NCBI RefSeq assembly: GCF_003076135.1
Contig: NZ_QDGZ01000012.1
Coordinates: forward strand, 1-64,000
DNA from: Nocardioides gansuensis
GTDB lineage: Bacteria; Actinomycetota; Actinomycetes; Propionibacteriales; Nocardioidaceae
Reading direction: 5' to 3'
Length of the DNA stretch: 64,000 nt
Part shown: positions 19,444-27,953 of the stretch, one piece after another
How the letters are laid out: the number at the start of each line of letters is the position of its first letter
Numbering within the stretch: position 1 is the first letter of the stretch
Program-made: the position numbers and the translations under genes
The notes under the pieces: generated by a model
The model's database searches: none
The model's input: the letters and a program-made list of their open reading frames with translations, nothing else
Told to the model about the DNA's origin: nothing

Positions 19444-19480
19444 AGATTTCCGCCGTGGGGTGGGGGAATCCGCCCGAGTG

Positions 19481-19509
19481 TTGTGACCCCCGGGGGAGGG
19501 GCATAGGGT
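19481..19509 (+). promoter_or_regulatory. Housekeeping promoter of parA-scpAB operon
   Basis: A -35 TTGTGA (19481-19486), a 17-base spacer and a -10 TAGGGT (19504-19509) match the actinobacterial primary sigma consensus. It would give a leader of about 85 bases before the parA ATG, which has its own GGAGCGAGGAG ribosome-binding run. Confidence 0.6.
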
Positions 19510-19601
19510 CACGCGGAACGGCGGGGGATCTGTCGCCGTGTCGACAAAGTTTCGGCGCCTTCACGTGGTGCAATCGGAGCAGCAAGGAGCGAGGAGCAGA
19601 C

Positions 19602-20609
19602 ATGGACGACGGTGGGTTCTCGGGTTTCCACGGACAGGGCACGAGTGCCTCCGAGATGCCGCCGCTGGTCCGGCCGCCCGCACCGCCTACTCCGGGAGCC
19701 ACCGAGATGTCAGAGCCCATTCCGTTCCGGAAGCCCGAGCCCGAGCCTCTCGTGGCCAAGGTCGAGCCCGAGCTCGGCCCGACCGGACGCCCGATGCCGG
19801 TGCTGCCCGAGCCGAAGCCGGTCACCGAGCACGGCCAGGCCCGGGTCGTGTCGATGTGCAACCAGAAGGGTGGCGTCGGCAAGACGACCACGACGATCAA
19901 CCTGGGCGCCGCGCTGGCGGAGTACGGCCGCAAGGTGCTCCTCGTCGACTTCGACCCGCAGGGCTCGCTGTCGGTCGGGCTGGGCCTCAACCCCCACGAG
20001 ATGGACCTGACGATCTACAACCTCCTGATGGAGCGCGACGTGCGTCTCGAGGACGTCGTGGTGCCGTCCGGTGTCCCCGGCATGGACCTGCTGCCGTCCA
20101 ACATCGACCTGTCGGCCGCCGAGGTGCAGCTGGTGCACGAGGTCGCCCGCGAGCAGACCCTGGCCCGCGTGCTCGCCCCGGCGCTCGAGGACTACGACGT
20201 CATCCTCATCGACTGCCAGCCCTCGCTCGGCCTGCTCACCGTCAACGCGCTGACGGCCTCCCACGGCGTGATCGTGCCGCTGGAGTGCGAATACTTCGCG
20301 CTCCGCGGCGTGGCCCTGCTCAAGACCACGATCGACAAGGTGCGTGAGCGCCTCAACCCGCGCCTGGAGATCGACGGCGTGCTCGGCACGATGTTCGACG
20401 GCCGCACGCTGCACGGGCGGGAGGTCATGGAGCGCCTCGTCCAGGCCTGGGGCGACACGGTCTTCCACACGGTGATTCGCCGGACCGTGAAGTTCTCCGA
20501 CTCCACCGTCGCCGGCGAGCCGATCACCAGCTATGCGTCGTCGTCGACCGGCGCCGAGAGCTACCGCCAGCTCGCGAAGGAGGTGCTCGTCCGGTGGCCC
20601 GACGAGTGA
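19602..20609 (+). CDS. ParA-family ATPase of the scpAB locus
   Basis: This 335-residue P-loop ATPase has a disordered Pro/Glu-rich N-terminal tail of about 80 residues. The deviant Walker A motif NQKGGVGKTTTTINLG follows near residue 87, then VDFDPQGS and DCQPSLGLLT. It is the orphan ParA (Rv1708-like) found beside scpA and scpB in actinobacteria, not the parAB pair at oriC, and no ParB is present. It may help chromosome segregation or position another cargo. The ATG at 19602 has a strong ribosome-binding site. The 3' end overlaps the next gene by 16 bp. Confidence 0.92.
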   Translation: MDDGGFSGFHGQGTSASEMPPLVRPPAPPTPGATEMSEPIPFRKPEPEPLVAKVEPELGPTGRPMPVLPEPKPVTEHGQARVVSMCNQKGGVGKTTTTINLGAALAEYGRKVLLVDFDPQGSLSVGLGLNPHEMDLTIYNLLMERDVRLEDVVVPSGVPGMDLLPSNIDLSAAEVQLVHEVAREQTLARVLAPALEDYDVILIDCQPSLGLLTVNALTASHGVIVPLECEYFALRGVALLKTTIDKVRERLNPRLEIDGVLGTMFDGRTLHGREVMERLVQAWGDTVFHTVIRRTVKFSDSTVAGEPITSYASSSTGAESYRQLAKEVLVRWPDE

Positions 20610-20953
20610 GCCTGCCTGCCGCCGACGACCTCTTCCGCGAGACCGCCCCCGCCCCGTCCGGTGACGAGGGGCCTCGCGCCCGCGCCGTACGCGCCGTCGC
20701 CGACGAGCCGGAGCCGGCACCGGGCCCCTCGAGGCGGCCGAGCGGGCGCGTCCGGCACGACGAGAAGATGACGGTCTACGTCACCTCCGACGAGCTCCTC
20801 GACCTGGAGCACACCCGCCTGGCGCTGCGGCGCGAGCACGGCCTGGCCGTCGACCGCGGCCGCCTGGTGCGCGAGGCGGTGTCCCTGGTGCTGGCCGACT
20901 TCGAGGCGAACGGCCTCGACAGCGCGCTGGTGCGGCGGCTCACCGAGGAGTGA
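20594..20953 (+). CDS. Small conserved protein between ParA and ScpA
   Basis: This 119-residue protein has a disordered, Pro-rich first half. Its second half reads like a ribbon-helix-helix DNA-binding fold: MTVYVTSDELLDLEHTRLAL, then VDRGRLVREAVSLVLADF. Such a protein next to an orphan ParA could serve as its DNA-binding or stimulating partner. This is inference; I know no studied homologue. The GTG at 20594 lies inside the 3' end of parA, and the stop overlaps the scpA start, so all are coupled. Confidence 0.78.
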   Translation: MARRVSLPAADDLFRETAPAPSGDEGPRARAVRAVADEPEPAPGPSRRPSGRVRHDEKMTVYVTSDELLDLEHTRLALRREHGLAVDRGRLVREAVSLVLADFEANGLDSALVRRLTEE

Positions 20954-21840
20954 GTGCCACGATGACTGACCTCGCTGTGCCGGCGGCCGAGCCCGGCAGC
21001 GAGGCCCCGGCCTTCGCCGTCACCCTCGACAACTTCGAAGGCCCCTTCGACCTGCTGCTGAGCCTGATCGCCAAGCACAAGCTCGACATCACCGAGGTGG
21101 CGCTGTCGAAGGTCACCGACGAGTTCATCGCCCACGTGAAGGCGGGCGGGCCCGTCTGGGACCTGGAGCAGACCACCTCCTTCCTGCTCGTGGCCTCCAC
21201 CCTGCTCGACCTCAAGGCCGCGCGGCTGCTGCCGCAGGGCGACGTCGAGGACGAGGAGGACCTCGCGCTGCTCGAGGCGCGCGACCTGCTCTTCGCCCGG
21301 CTCATGCAGTATCGGGCGTTCACGCAGGTCGCCGGCGTGCTGGAGAGGCGGCTGGCCGAGGAGTCGAAGCGGCACCCGCGCCAGGTCGGGCTGGAGGACC
21401 GCTTCGCCGGCCTCCTCCCGGAGGTGCTGATCGGCATCGGCCTCGAGCAGTTCGCCCAGCTCGCCGCCAAGGCGATGGAGCCCAAGCCGGTCCTCGAGGT
21501 GTCGCTGAACCACATCCACGCCGCGAAGGTCAGCGTGCGGGAGCAGGCGGCCCTCGTCGTCGACCGCCTGCGCCGCAACGGCACGATGACGTTCCGCGCG
21601 CTCTGCGGCGACTCCCCGGACCGGCTGACGACCGTCGCCCGCTTCCTGTCGCTGCTGGAGCTGTTCCGGGAGGGCGCCGTGTCCTTCGAGCAGGTCACGC
21701 CGCTCGGCGAGCTCTCCGTGCGCTGGACCGGGGCCGAGGACGGCGAGATCGAGATCAACGACGAGTTCGACGGTGCTCCGCCGGACGCCGAGGACGACGT
21801 GCCGCTGCCGGAGTCGGAGGAGAATGATCAGCATGACTGA
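20950..21840 (+). CDS. scpA: Segregation and condensation protein ScpA
   Basis: ScpA is the kleisin that bridges SMC heads and ScpB. The 296-residue protein shows the family start FAVTLDNFEGPFDLLLSLI near residue 18, AKHKLDITEVAL and ATLLDLKAARLLP in the N-terminal part, and a winged-helix C terminus ending in an acidic tail. The start is either GTG 20950 (overlapping the previous stop) or ATG 20962; both keep the conserved region. The end overlaps scpB. Confidence 0.95.
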   Translation: MSATMTDLAVPAAEPGSEAPAFAVTLDNFEGPFDLLLSLIAKHKLDITEVALSKVTDEFIAHVKAGGPVWDLEQTTSFLLVASTLLDLKAARLLPQGDVEDEEDLALLEARDLLFARLMQYRAFTQVAGVLERRLAEESKRHPRQVGLEDRFAGLLPEVLIGIGLEQFAQLAAKAMEPKPVLEVSLNHIHAAKVSVREQAALVVDRLRRNGTMTFRALCGDSPDRLTTVARFLSLLELFREGAVSFEQVTPLGELSVRWTGAEDGEIEINDEFDGAPPDAEDDVPLPESEENDQHD

Positions 21841-22591
21841 GGACACCATGGCCGAGGTGGCCCCCGAGACCCTGGAGGTCGCGGTCGCGGAGCTGCGGCC
21901 CTCTCTGGAGGCCATCCTGATGGTCGCCGACCAGCCCCTCGACAAGGTGCAGCTCGCGTCCGCCGTGGGCCACCCGGTCGGCGACGTCGAGGAGGCGCTG
22001 CACGCGCTGGTGGCGGAGTACGCCGAGCAGGGACGCGGCTTCGAGCTGCGCAACGTGGCCGGCGGCTGGCGCTTCTACAGCCGCGAGGAGTACGCCGCGG
22101 TGGTGGAGGGCTTCGTCCTGGAGGGACAGCAGGCCCGGCTGACGCAGGCGGCGCTCGAGACACTCGCGGTCGTGGCCTACAAGCAGCCGGTCTCCCGGGC
22201 CCGGGTGTCCGCGATCCGTGGCGTCAACGTCGACGGCGTGATGCGCACCCTGCTGACGCGCGGCCTGGTCGAGGAGGCCGGCAGCGACGAGTCCTCCGGG
22301 GCCAACCTCTACCGCACCACGACCTACTTCCTGGAGCGGATCGGGATCACCTCGCTCGAGGAGCTGCCCGACCTCGCGCCGTACCTGCCCGACATGGACG
22401 ACATGGAGGACGAGCTGGCGGCCATGGCCTCGGCGTCCTCGCCCGACCCGGGCCCGGGGCCCGCCGCATCGCCGGAGCCAGAGCCAGAGCCAGAGCCGGC
22501 ACCCCAGCCGAGCCAGCCGAGCCAGCCCACCCACCCGGCGCCGCACAGCGGTGACGGCACCGAGCCCGACGGGGGCACCGAGATCACGTGA
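21833..22591 (+). CDS. scpB: Segregation and condensation protein ScpB
   Basis: ScpB is the tandem winged-helix partner of ScpA in the SMC complex. The 252-residue protein includes RPSLEAILMVADQPL, GFELRNVAGGWRFYSR and the strongly conserved TQAALETLAVVAYKQPVSRA. The last 60 residues form a low-complexity tail with (PE)n and PSQPSQP repeats encoded by a GAGCCA hexamer repeat near 22480. The ATG at 21833 is chosen over one at 21824 because GGAGGA (21817-21822) is then at a normal 10-base distance. Confidence 0.94.
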   Translation: MTEDTMAEVAPETLEVAVAELRPSLEAILMVADQPLDKVQLASAVGHPVGDVEEALHALVAEYAEQGRGFELRNVAGGWRFYSREEYAAVVEGFVLEGQQARLTQAALETLAVVAYKQPVSRARVSAIRGVNVDGVMRTLLTRGLVEEAGSDESSGANLYRTTTYFLERIGITSLEELPDLAPYLPDMDDMEDELAAMASASSPDPGPGPAASPEPEPEPEPAPQPSQPSQPTHPAPHSGDGTEPDGGTEIT

Positions 22592-23388
22592 AGCCGCACG
22601 ACCAGACCCCCTCCCAGCCGGCCTCGCAGCGGCCGGAGACCGACGACGAGGGCCTGATCCGCCTGCAGAAGCTGCTCGCCCAGTCCGGCGTCGGCAGCCG
22701 CCGCAAGTGCGAGGAGCTGATGCTCGACGGCCTCGTCGAGGTCGACGGTGAGATCGTCACCCGGCTCGGCACCAAGGTCGACCCTCGCACCGCGGTCATC
22801 AGGGTCGACGGCAAGCGCCTGCCGCCGATCAGCGACAAGGTCTACCTCGTCCTGAACAAGCCGCGCGGCGTCGTCTCCACCATGTCCGACCCCGAGGGGC
22901 GCAGGTGCCTGGGCGACCTGGTCGCCGACCGCCCGGAGCGGCTCTTCCACGTCGGGCGGCTGGACACCGACACCTCCGGGCTGATCATCCTCACCAACGA
23001 CGGCGACTTCGCCCAGCGCCTCGCGCACCCCTCGCACGAGGTCGACAAGACCTACGTCGCCGAGGTCGAGGGAGAGCTGACCCGGGGGACGATCGCCCGG
23101 CTGCTGGGCGGGGTCGAGCTCGAGGACGGTCCGGTCCAGGTCTCCTCGGCCCGGCTCGTCGGCGGTGACCCGGTCAAGGGCGGGATCGGGCGCACGATCG
23201 TCGAGCTGGTGATCCACGAGGGCCGCAACCGCATCGTCCGGCGGCTGCTCGACCACGTCGGCCACCCCGTACGCCGCCTGACCCGCACGCAGATCGGCCC
23301 CGTCTCGCTCGGGCGGCTCGGGGTGGGGGAGATGCGCGAGCTGACCGTCGCCGAGCTGGGCGAGCTGATGGACGCCGGCGAGCTCTGA
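22588..23388 (+). CDS. rluB: RNA pseudouridine synthase, RsuA/RluB family
   Basis: This 266-residue enzyme makes pseudouridine in 23S (RluB) or 16S (RsuA) rRNA. It has an N-terminal S4 domain (IRLQKLLAQSGVGSRRKCEE, about residues 23-42) and the RsuA/RluB catalytic domain, with the active-site aspartate in VGRLDTDTSGLII near residue 133 and a late EGRNRIVRRLL. The specific target uridine is not decided by sequence alone. The GTG start overlaps the scpB stop by 4 bp. Confidence 0.92.
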   Translation: MKPHDQTPSQPASQRPETDDEGLIRLQKLLAQSGVGSRRKCEELMLDGLVEVDGEIVTRLGTKVDPRTAVIRVDGKRLPPISDKVYLVLNKPRGVVSTMSDPEGRRCLGDLVADRPERLFHVGRLDTDTSGLIILTNDGDFAQRLAHPSHEVDKTYVAEVEGELTRGTIARLLGGVELEDGPVQVSSARLVGGDPVKGGIGRTIVELVIHEGRNRIVRRLLDHVGHPVRRLTRTQIGPVSLGRLGVGEMRELTVAELGELMDAGEL

Positions 23389-23405
23389 GCGCACCCTGCG
23401 CGCCC

Positions 23406-23411
23406 TAGGCT
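23406..23411 (+). promoter_or_regulatory. -10 box for leaderless cyclase gene
   Basis: TAGGCT followed by six bases and the ATG at 23418. The spacing predicts a leaderless mRNA. Confidence 0.5.
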
Positions 23412-23417
23412 GCCGTC

Positions 23418-24068
23418 ATGCGGTTCGTCGAGCTCAGCCACGTCATCGAGGAGGGCATGACCACCTACCCGGGCATGCCCGGCCCCGAGCTCTCGCCCTA
23501 CCTCACGTTCGAGGAGGCGGCGGACCACTACGCGCCCGGCACGATCTTCCAGATCGCCCGGATCACGATGATCGCGAACACGGGGACATACCTCGACACG
23601 CCGGCACACCGGTACGCCGACGGGCACGACCTCTCGGAGCTGCCGCTCGAGCGAGTGGTGGACCTCCCGGCGGTCGTCGTGGACGTCGACGAGGCGGGCA
23701 CCGGCGCCGAGGCGTTCGTGGACGTGGACGTCGCGGGGCGCGCGATACTGCTGCGCAGCGGCTGGGACGTCCACTGGCGCACGGAGCGCTACGGCGACCC
23801 GGAGCACCCGCACCTGACCGAGGACGGCGCCCGGCACCTCGTCGACCAGGGGGCCGCGCTGGTCGGCATCGACTCGGTCAACATCGACTCCACCGTGGAC
23901 GGTGAGCGTCCTGCCCACTCGCTGCTGCTGCGCGCCGGCATCCCGGTGGTCGAGCACCTGACCGGGCTCGACCGGCTGCCGGGCACCGGCGCCCGGTTCA
24001 GCGCTGTCCCGCCCCGCGTCGTCGGGATGGGCACCTTCACGGTGCGGGCCTACGCGACGCTGGAGTAA
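23418..24068 (+). CDS. Cyclase family protein (kynurenine-formamidase-like fold)
   Basis: This 216-residue member of the cyclase/KynB family begins RFVELSHVIEEGMTTYPGMP, the usual entry strand of these metal-dependent hydrolases. The family metal motif HxGTHxDxPxH appears as NTGTYLDTPAHRY near residues 55-67: the first two histidines are Asn and Tyr, while the Asp and last His are kept. A subgroup with altered metal ligands is known to exist, but its reaction is unknown to me. It could be a catalytically different or inactive branch. It stands alone between rluB and the chorismate mutase. Confidence 0.82.
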   Translation: MRFVELSHVIEEGMTTYPGMPGPELSPYLTFEEAADHYAPGTIFQIARITMIANTGTYLDTPAHRYADGHDLSELPLERVVDLPAVVVDVDEAGTGAEAFVDVDVAGRAILLRSGWDVHWRTERYGDPEHPHLTEDGARHLVDQGAALVGIDSVNIDSTVDGERPAHSLLLRAGIPVVEHLTGLDRLPGTGARFSAVPPRVVGMGTFTVRAYATLE

Positions 24069-24122
24069 CGCAGCGCGTGCTCACGGCCTGAACCCTCGCC
24101 GCACCGCAGCCCACCCCACGAC

Positions 24123-24128
24123 TAGTCT
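24123..24128 (+). promoter_or_regulatory. -10 box for leaderless chorismate mutase gene
   Basis: TAGTCT lies six bases upstream of the GTG at 24135, as at other predicted leaderless genes here. Confidence 0.5.
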
Positions 24129-24134
24129 CTCCCC

Positions 24135-24512
24135 GTGGCAGTCAGGGCAGTGCGCGGAGCGACCCAGCTCGACGAGGACACCCGGGAGCACATGCTCGAC
24201 CGGGTGGCCGAGATGGTGACCGACGTGATGGAGTCCAACGGTCTGAGCGTGGACGACTTCATCTCGATCCTCTTCACGGCGACGTCCGACATCGTCAGCG
24301 AGTTTCCGGCCTATGCCGCCCGCCAGCTCGGCTTCACCGACGTACCGCTGATGTGCGCGCGGGAGCTGGAGATCGCCGGCGCGATGCCACGCGTCGTACG
24401 GATGATGGCGCACGTCGAGACCGACCTGCCGCGGGCCGAGGTCACCCACGTCTTCCTCCACGGCGCCGCCGGCCTGCGGCGCGACCTGGCACGCACCCAC
24501 ACCGATGAGTGA
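24135..24512 (+). CDS. aroH: Chorismate mutase, AroH type
   Basis: The enzyme turns chorismate into prephenate, the entry to Phe and Tyr. The 125-residue chain is the size of the trimeric Bacillus AroH class. The start RAVRGATQLDEDT, the central ATSDIVSEFPAYAAR and the C-terminal FLHGAAGLRRDL match its substrate-binding Arg, Glu/Asp and Leu-Arg-x-Asp-Leu segments. The GTG at 24135 places the active-site arginine at residue 7. It overlaps tyrA by 8 bp, so prephenate is passed to the next gene's product. Confidence 0.92.
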   Translation: MAVRAVRGATQLDEDTREHMLDRVAEMVTDVMESNGLSVDDFISILFTATSDIVSEFPAYAARQLGFTDVPLMCARELEIAGAMPRVVRMMAHVETDLPRAEVTHVFLHGAAGLRRDLARTHTDE

Positions 24513-25584
24513 GCTCGCCGGGCCGGTCGAGGTCGTCGGCGCCGGCCTGCTCGGCACGTCCGTCGGCCTGGCCTGCCGGCGGGCTGGGCTCGAGGTGCTG
24601 CTGTCCGACGTCAAGCCGTCGCACGTGCGTACGGCGTCGGGCCTGGGTGCCGGGCGCCCCCGCCGTCCCCAGGACAGGCCCCAGCTCGTCGTGGTCGCCG
24701 TGCCGCCCGACCACCTCGCCGAGGCGATCGTCGCGGCGCTCGAGGGCAGCGACGCCGTCGTCACTGATGTCGGCTCGGTCAAGGGTGCCCCCCTGGCCGA
24801 GGTCACGGAGGCGGTCACGCCCGAGGCACTGGCCAGGTACGTCGGGTCGCACCCGATGGCCGGCAGCGAGCGCTCGGGGCCGCTGGCCGCGAGCGCGGCC
24901 CTCTTCGACGGCCGGCCGTGGGCGGTCACCCCGCACGCGGGAGCCTCGCCGGAGGCCGTCGAGCTCGTCGACGAGCTGGCCCGCGTCTGCGGCGCTGTCG
25001 CGGTCCGCCTGGACCCCGCCGACCACGACCTCGCGGTCGCGCGCATCTCGCACGTGCCGCACCTGGCGGCCGTCCTGGTGGCCGCGCAGCTCGCGAAGGC
25101 CCCGGCCGACCACCTCGCGCTGAGCGGACAGGGCGTCCGGGACGTCACCCGGATCGCCGCGAGCGACCCAGGACTGTGGCAGCAGATCGTCGGGGCCAAC
25201 GCCGACGCGGTGCTGGGGCTGCTCGCGCAGGTGCGCGCCGACCTCGACGCGCTGATCGACGCGATCGACGGGGCACACCACGGCGACGCCACCGCGCTGG
25301 GCGCGGTCCTGGCTCGCGGGGTCGCTGGGACCGCGGCCATCCCGGGCAAGCACGGGGGCCCCGTGCGCCCGATGGCGTCGGTCTTCGTCTCCGTGCCCGA
25401 CCACCCCGGCGAGCTGGCGCGGCTCTTCGGCGACGCGGGCCAAGCCGGCGTCAACATCGAGGACGTGCACATCGACCACGACCCCGGCCGGCCGGTCGGG
25501 CTCACCGAGCTCGTGGTGGCCGAGGAGCACACCGAGCGGCTGCTGGCCGCCTTGGAATCACGGGGCTGGACGACCCACCGGTAG
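24505..25584 (+). CDS. tyrA: Prephenate dehydrogenase
   Basis: TyrA converts prephenate to 4-hydroxyphenylpyruvate with NAD(P)+ for tyrosine synthesis. The 359-residue protein starts with the dinucleotide loop VVGAGLLGTSVG near residues 10-21. HPMAGSERSG near residue 116 holds the catalytic histidine. The last 75 residues (VFVSVPDHPGELARLFGDAG) are an ACT domain, likely for tyrosine feedback inhibition. A GHPxxG-like segment and the SRISHVPH equivalent (ARISHVPHLAA) are also present. The TAG stop is nested in the cmk -10 box. Confidence 0.95.
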   Translation: MSELAGPVEVVGAGLLGTSVGLACRRAGLEVLLSDVKPSHVRTASGLGAGRPRRPQDRPQLVVVAVPPDHLAEAIVAALEGSDAVVTDVGSVKGAPLAEVTEAVTPEALARYVGSHPMAGSERSGPLAASAALFDGRPWAVTPHAGASPEAVELVDELARVCGAVAVRLDPADHDLAVARISHVPHLAAVLVAAQLAKAPADHLALSGQGVRDVTRIAASDPGLWQQIVGANADAVLGLLAQVRADLDALIDAIDGAHHGDATALGAVLARGVAGTAAIPGKHGGPVRPMASVFVSVPDHPGELARLFGDAGQAGVNIEDVHIDHDPGRPVGLTELVVAEEHTERLLAALESRGWTTHR

Positions 25585-25587
25585 GCT
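25582..25587 (+). promoter_or_regulatory. -10 box overlapping the tyrA stop, for cmk
   Basis: TAGGCT begins with the tyrA stop codon and lies six bases before the cmk GTG, predicting a leaderless cmk-der transcript. Confidence 0.55.
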
Positions 25588-25593
25588 GCGCCG

Positions 25594-26355
25594 GTGAGCA
25601 CCATCGTCGTCGCCATCGACGGGCCCTCCGGATCCGGCAAGTCCAGCACCTCGCGTGGCGTCGCCGACCGGCTCGGCCTGCGCTACCTCGACACCGGCGC
25701 CCAGTTCCGGGCGATCACCTGGTGGCTGCTGCGCGAGGGCGTCGACATCCACGACCCCGAGGCCGTCGCCGCCCGGGTCGGCGAGGCGGAGATCGAGTCG
25801 GGCACCGACCCGCTCGCACCCACCATCACCGCCGACGGCGAGGACGTGTCGGTCGCGATCCGCAGCGAGGCCGTCAACGCCGCCGTCAGCCCCGTGAGTG
25901 CCGTGCCCGAGGTGCGGACCCGCCTGCTCCAGCTGCAGCGCGAGGCCATCGGCGAGGGCGGCATCGTGGTCGAGGGCCGCGACATCGGCTCCGTGGTCGC
26001 CCCCGACGCCCAGGTGAAGGTCTACCTCTCCGCCGACCCCGAGGCCCGGGCCGTGCGCAGGGCCCTGGAGGAGGGCGGCTCCGACGTCTCCGCCACCCAG
26101 GAGTCGCTGCTCGCCCGGGACCGCATCGACTCGAGCCGCACCACCGCCCCGCTCACCATGGCGGAGGGTGCGGTGCACATCGACACCACGATGTTCACCC
26201 TGGACGAGGTCATCGACCAGGTCGTCGCCCTGGTGGAGGCGGTGGAGGCGGTGGAGGCCAGCGCCCGTACCGGCCGCGCCCCGTTGCCGGCGAGCCAGAT
26301 CGACGACGACCCCGACACCGGGTTCGTCGAGCCGTCCACAACAGGAGCACCATGA
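25594..26355 (+). CDS. cmk: Cytidylate kinase
   Basis: The kinase phosphorylates CMP and dCMP to diphosphates. The 253-residue protein has the P-loop IDGPSGSGKSSTSR near residues 8-21, YLDTGAQFRAIT, the CMP-binding VEGRDIGSVV near residue 127 and a lid RDRIDSSRTTAPL. It is about 25 residues longer than usual because of a C-terminal tail that includes a repeated VEAVEAVEA, encoded by a 9-bp GTGGAGGCG repeat near 26233. The stop overlaps the der ATG, a cmk-der pairing found across bacteria. Confidence 0.95.
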   Translation: MSTIVVAIDGPSGSGKSSTSRGVADRLGLRYLDTGAQFRAITWWLLREGVDIHDPEAVAARVGEAEIESGTDPLAPTITADGEDVSVAIRSEAVNAAVSPVSAVPEVRTRLLQLQREAIGEGGIVVEGRDIGSVVAPDAQVKVYLSADPEARAVRRALEEGGSDVSATQESLLARDRIDSSRTTAPLTMAEGAVHIDTTMFTLDEVIDQVVALVEAVEAVEASARTGRAPLPASQIDDDPDTGFVEPSTTGAP

Positions 26356-27704
26356 ACGACCAGACCACGCTCGAGCCCGACGTCACCGGGCCCGTCCCCG
26401 TGCTGGCGGTGGTCGGTCGGCCCAACGTCGGCAAGTCCACCCTCGTCAACCGCATCATCGGGCGCCGCGAGGCCGTCGTGGAGGACGTGCCGGGCGTGAC
26501 CCGCGACCGCGTCTCCTACGACGCCAACTGGAACGGCCGCGCCTTCACGGTGGTCGACACGGGCGGCTGGGACCCCGACGCGCGCGGGCTCGCCGAGCGC
26601 ATCGCGGCGCAGGCCGAGATCGCCGTCGGGCTGGCCGACGCCGTGCTCTTCGTCGTCGACGCCACGGTGGGTGTCACCGACGCCGACGAGGCGGTCGTGC
26701 GCATCCTGCGCAAGTCCGGCAAGCCCGTGGTGCTGGCGGCCAACAAGGTCGACGACATGCGCACCGAGGCGGAGGCCTATGGCCTGTGGAACCTCGGCCT
26801 CGGCGAGCCGGTCCCGGTCTCCGCACTGCACGGCCGCGGCTCCGGCGACCTGCTCGACGCGTGCCTGGCCGCACTGCCGGAGACCCCGCCCGAGTCCTTC
26901 GAGGAACAGGGCGGCCCGCGCCGCATCGCGATCGTCGGCAAGCCCAACGTGGGCAAGTCCTCACTGCTCAACAAGCTCGCAGGCGAGGACCGGGTCGTCG
27001 TCGACAACGTCGCCGGCACGACCGTCGACCCGGTCGACGAGCTGGTGGAGCTGGGCGGCCGCACCTGGAAGTTCATCGACACCGCCGGGATCCGCAAGCG
27101 GGTCAAGGAGGCGTCCGGGCACGAGTACTACGCGTCGCTGCGCACCTCGACCGCGATCGACCGCGCGGAGGTGGCCGTGCTGGTGCTCGACGCGCAGCAG
27201 TCGATCTCGGAGCAGGACATGCGGATCATCCAGATGATCCGCGACGCCGGTCGCGCCATGGTGATCGCCTTCAACAAGTGGGACCTGGTCGACGAGGAGC
27301 GCCGCTACTACCTCGAGCGCGAGATCGAGCGCGAGCTCGTCCAGGTGCAGTGGGCGCCCCGGATCAACGTCACCGCCCGCACCGGATGGCACGTCGACCG
27401 GCTCGTGCCGGCCCTCGACAAGGCGCTGGAGGGCTGGGAGACCCGCGTCTCGACCGGCTCCCTCAACACCTTCCTCGGGCGGCTCGTCAGCGAGCACCCG
27501 CACCCCGTGCGCAGCGGCAAGCAGCCGAAGATCCTCTTCGCGACGCAGGCCACCACGGCTCCACCGACGTTCATCCTCTTCACCAGCGGCAAGCTGGACG
27601 CGGCGTACGAGCGCTTCGTGGAGCGTCGGCTGCGCGAGGAGTTCGGCTTCGTCGGCACGCCGATCAACATCACGGTCAAGCCGCGGGAGAAGCGCAAGCG
27701 CTGA
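26352..27704 (+). CDS. der: Ribosome biogenesis GTPase Der (EngA)
   Basis: Der is a tandem-GTPase needed for 50S ribosomal subunit maturation. The 450-residue protein has two G domains: GRPNVGKST near residues 23-31 with DTGGW and NKVD, and GKPNVGKSS near residue 196 with DTAGI and NKWD. A C-terminal KH-like domain ends in a basic KPREKRKR tail. The length is normal. It overlaps cmk by 4 bp and ends right against the convergent small membrane gene, with no gap between the two stop codons. Confidence 0.97.
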   Translation: MNDQTTLEPDVTGPVPVLAVVGRPNVGKSTLVNRIIGRREAVVEDVPGVTRDRVSYDANWNGRAFTVVDTGGWDPDARGLAERIAAQAEIAVGLADAVLFVVDATVGVTDADEAVVRILRKSGKPVVLAANKVDDMRTEAEAYGLWNLGLGEPVPVSALHGRGSGDLLDACLAALPETPPESFEEQGGPRRIAIVGKPNVGKSSLLNKLAGEDRVVVDNVAGTTVDPVDELVELGGRTWKFIDTAGIRKRVKEASGHEYYASLRTSTAIDRAEVAVLVLDAQQSISEQDMRIIQMIRDAGRAMVIAFNKWDLVDEERRYYLEREIERELVQVQWAPRINVTARTGWHVDRLVPALDKALEGWETRVSTGSLNTFLGRLVSEHPHPVRSGKQPKILFATQATTAPPTFILFTSGKLDAAYERFVERRLREEFGFVGTPINITVKPREKRKR

Positions 27705-27923
27705 TCAGCGGGACGGCTCGGGAGTGTCGACGTCCGGCGTCTCGCAGTCCTTGACCTTCGGGTTGAGGCCGGTGTAGTTGAGCGGGCCGGCCGCGACAGT
27801 GACGGCGATCGTGCCCGCCTCTGCGCAGTTGGTGCGCTTGTCGGAGAAGTAGTCGCGCTGGTAGGCCGCTGCTGCCCCGATGACGAGCCAGACGAGCACC
27901 AGCACGGTCAGGACCCTTGTCAT
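27705..27923 (-). CDS. Small membrane-anchored or secreted protein
   Basis: This 72-residue protein has one N-terminal hydrophobic helix (VLTVLVLVWLVIGAAAAY, residues 4-21). It is followed by a short outside domain with two cysteines (TNCAEAG and KDCETPD), which could form a disulfide. I recognise no family. Similar short proteins behind der are, as far as I recall, common in Nocardioidaceae. A signal peptide cut after AAAA is possible. No function can be assigned. Confidence 0.7.
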   Translation of the reverse strand: MTRVLTVLVLVWLVIGAAAAYQRDYFSDKRTNCAEAGTIAVTVAAGPLNYTGLNPKVKDCETPDVDTPEPSR

Positions 27924-27953
27924 GCTTCCACGGTACGCCGCGGGCCATGGGCG

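Noticed and set aside
22480..22545. GAGCCA and GAGCCAGCC short repeats as a CRISPR-like array.
   Set aside because: They are contiguous hexamer and nonamer repeats coding the Pro/Glu tail of ScpB, without spacers.
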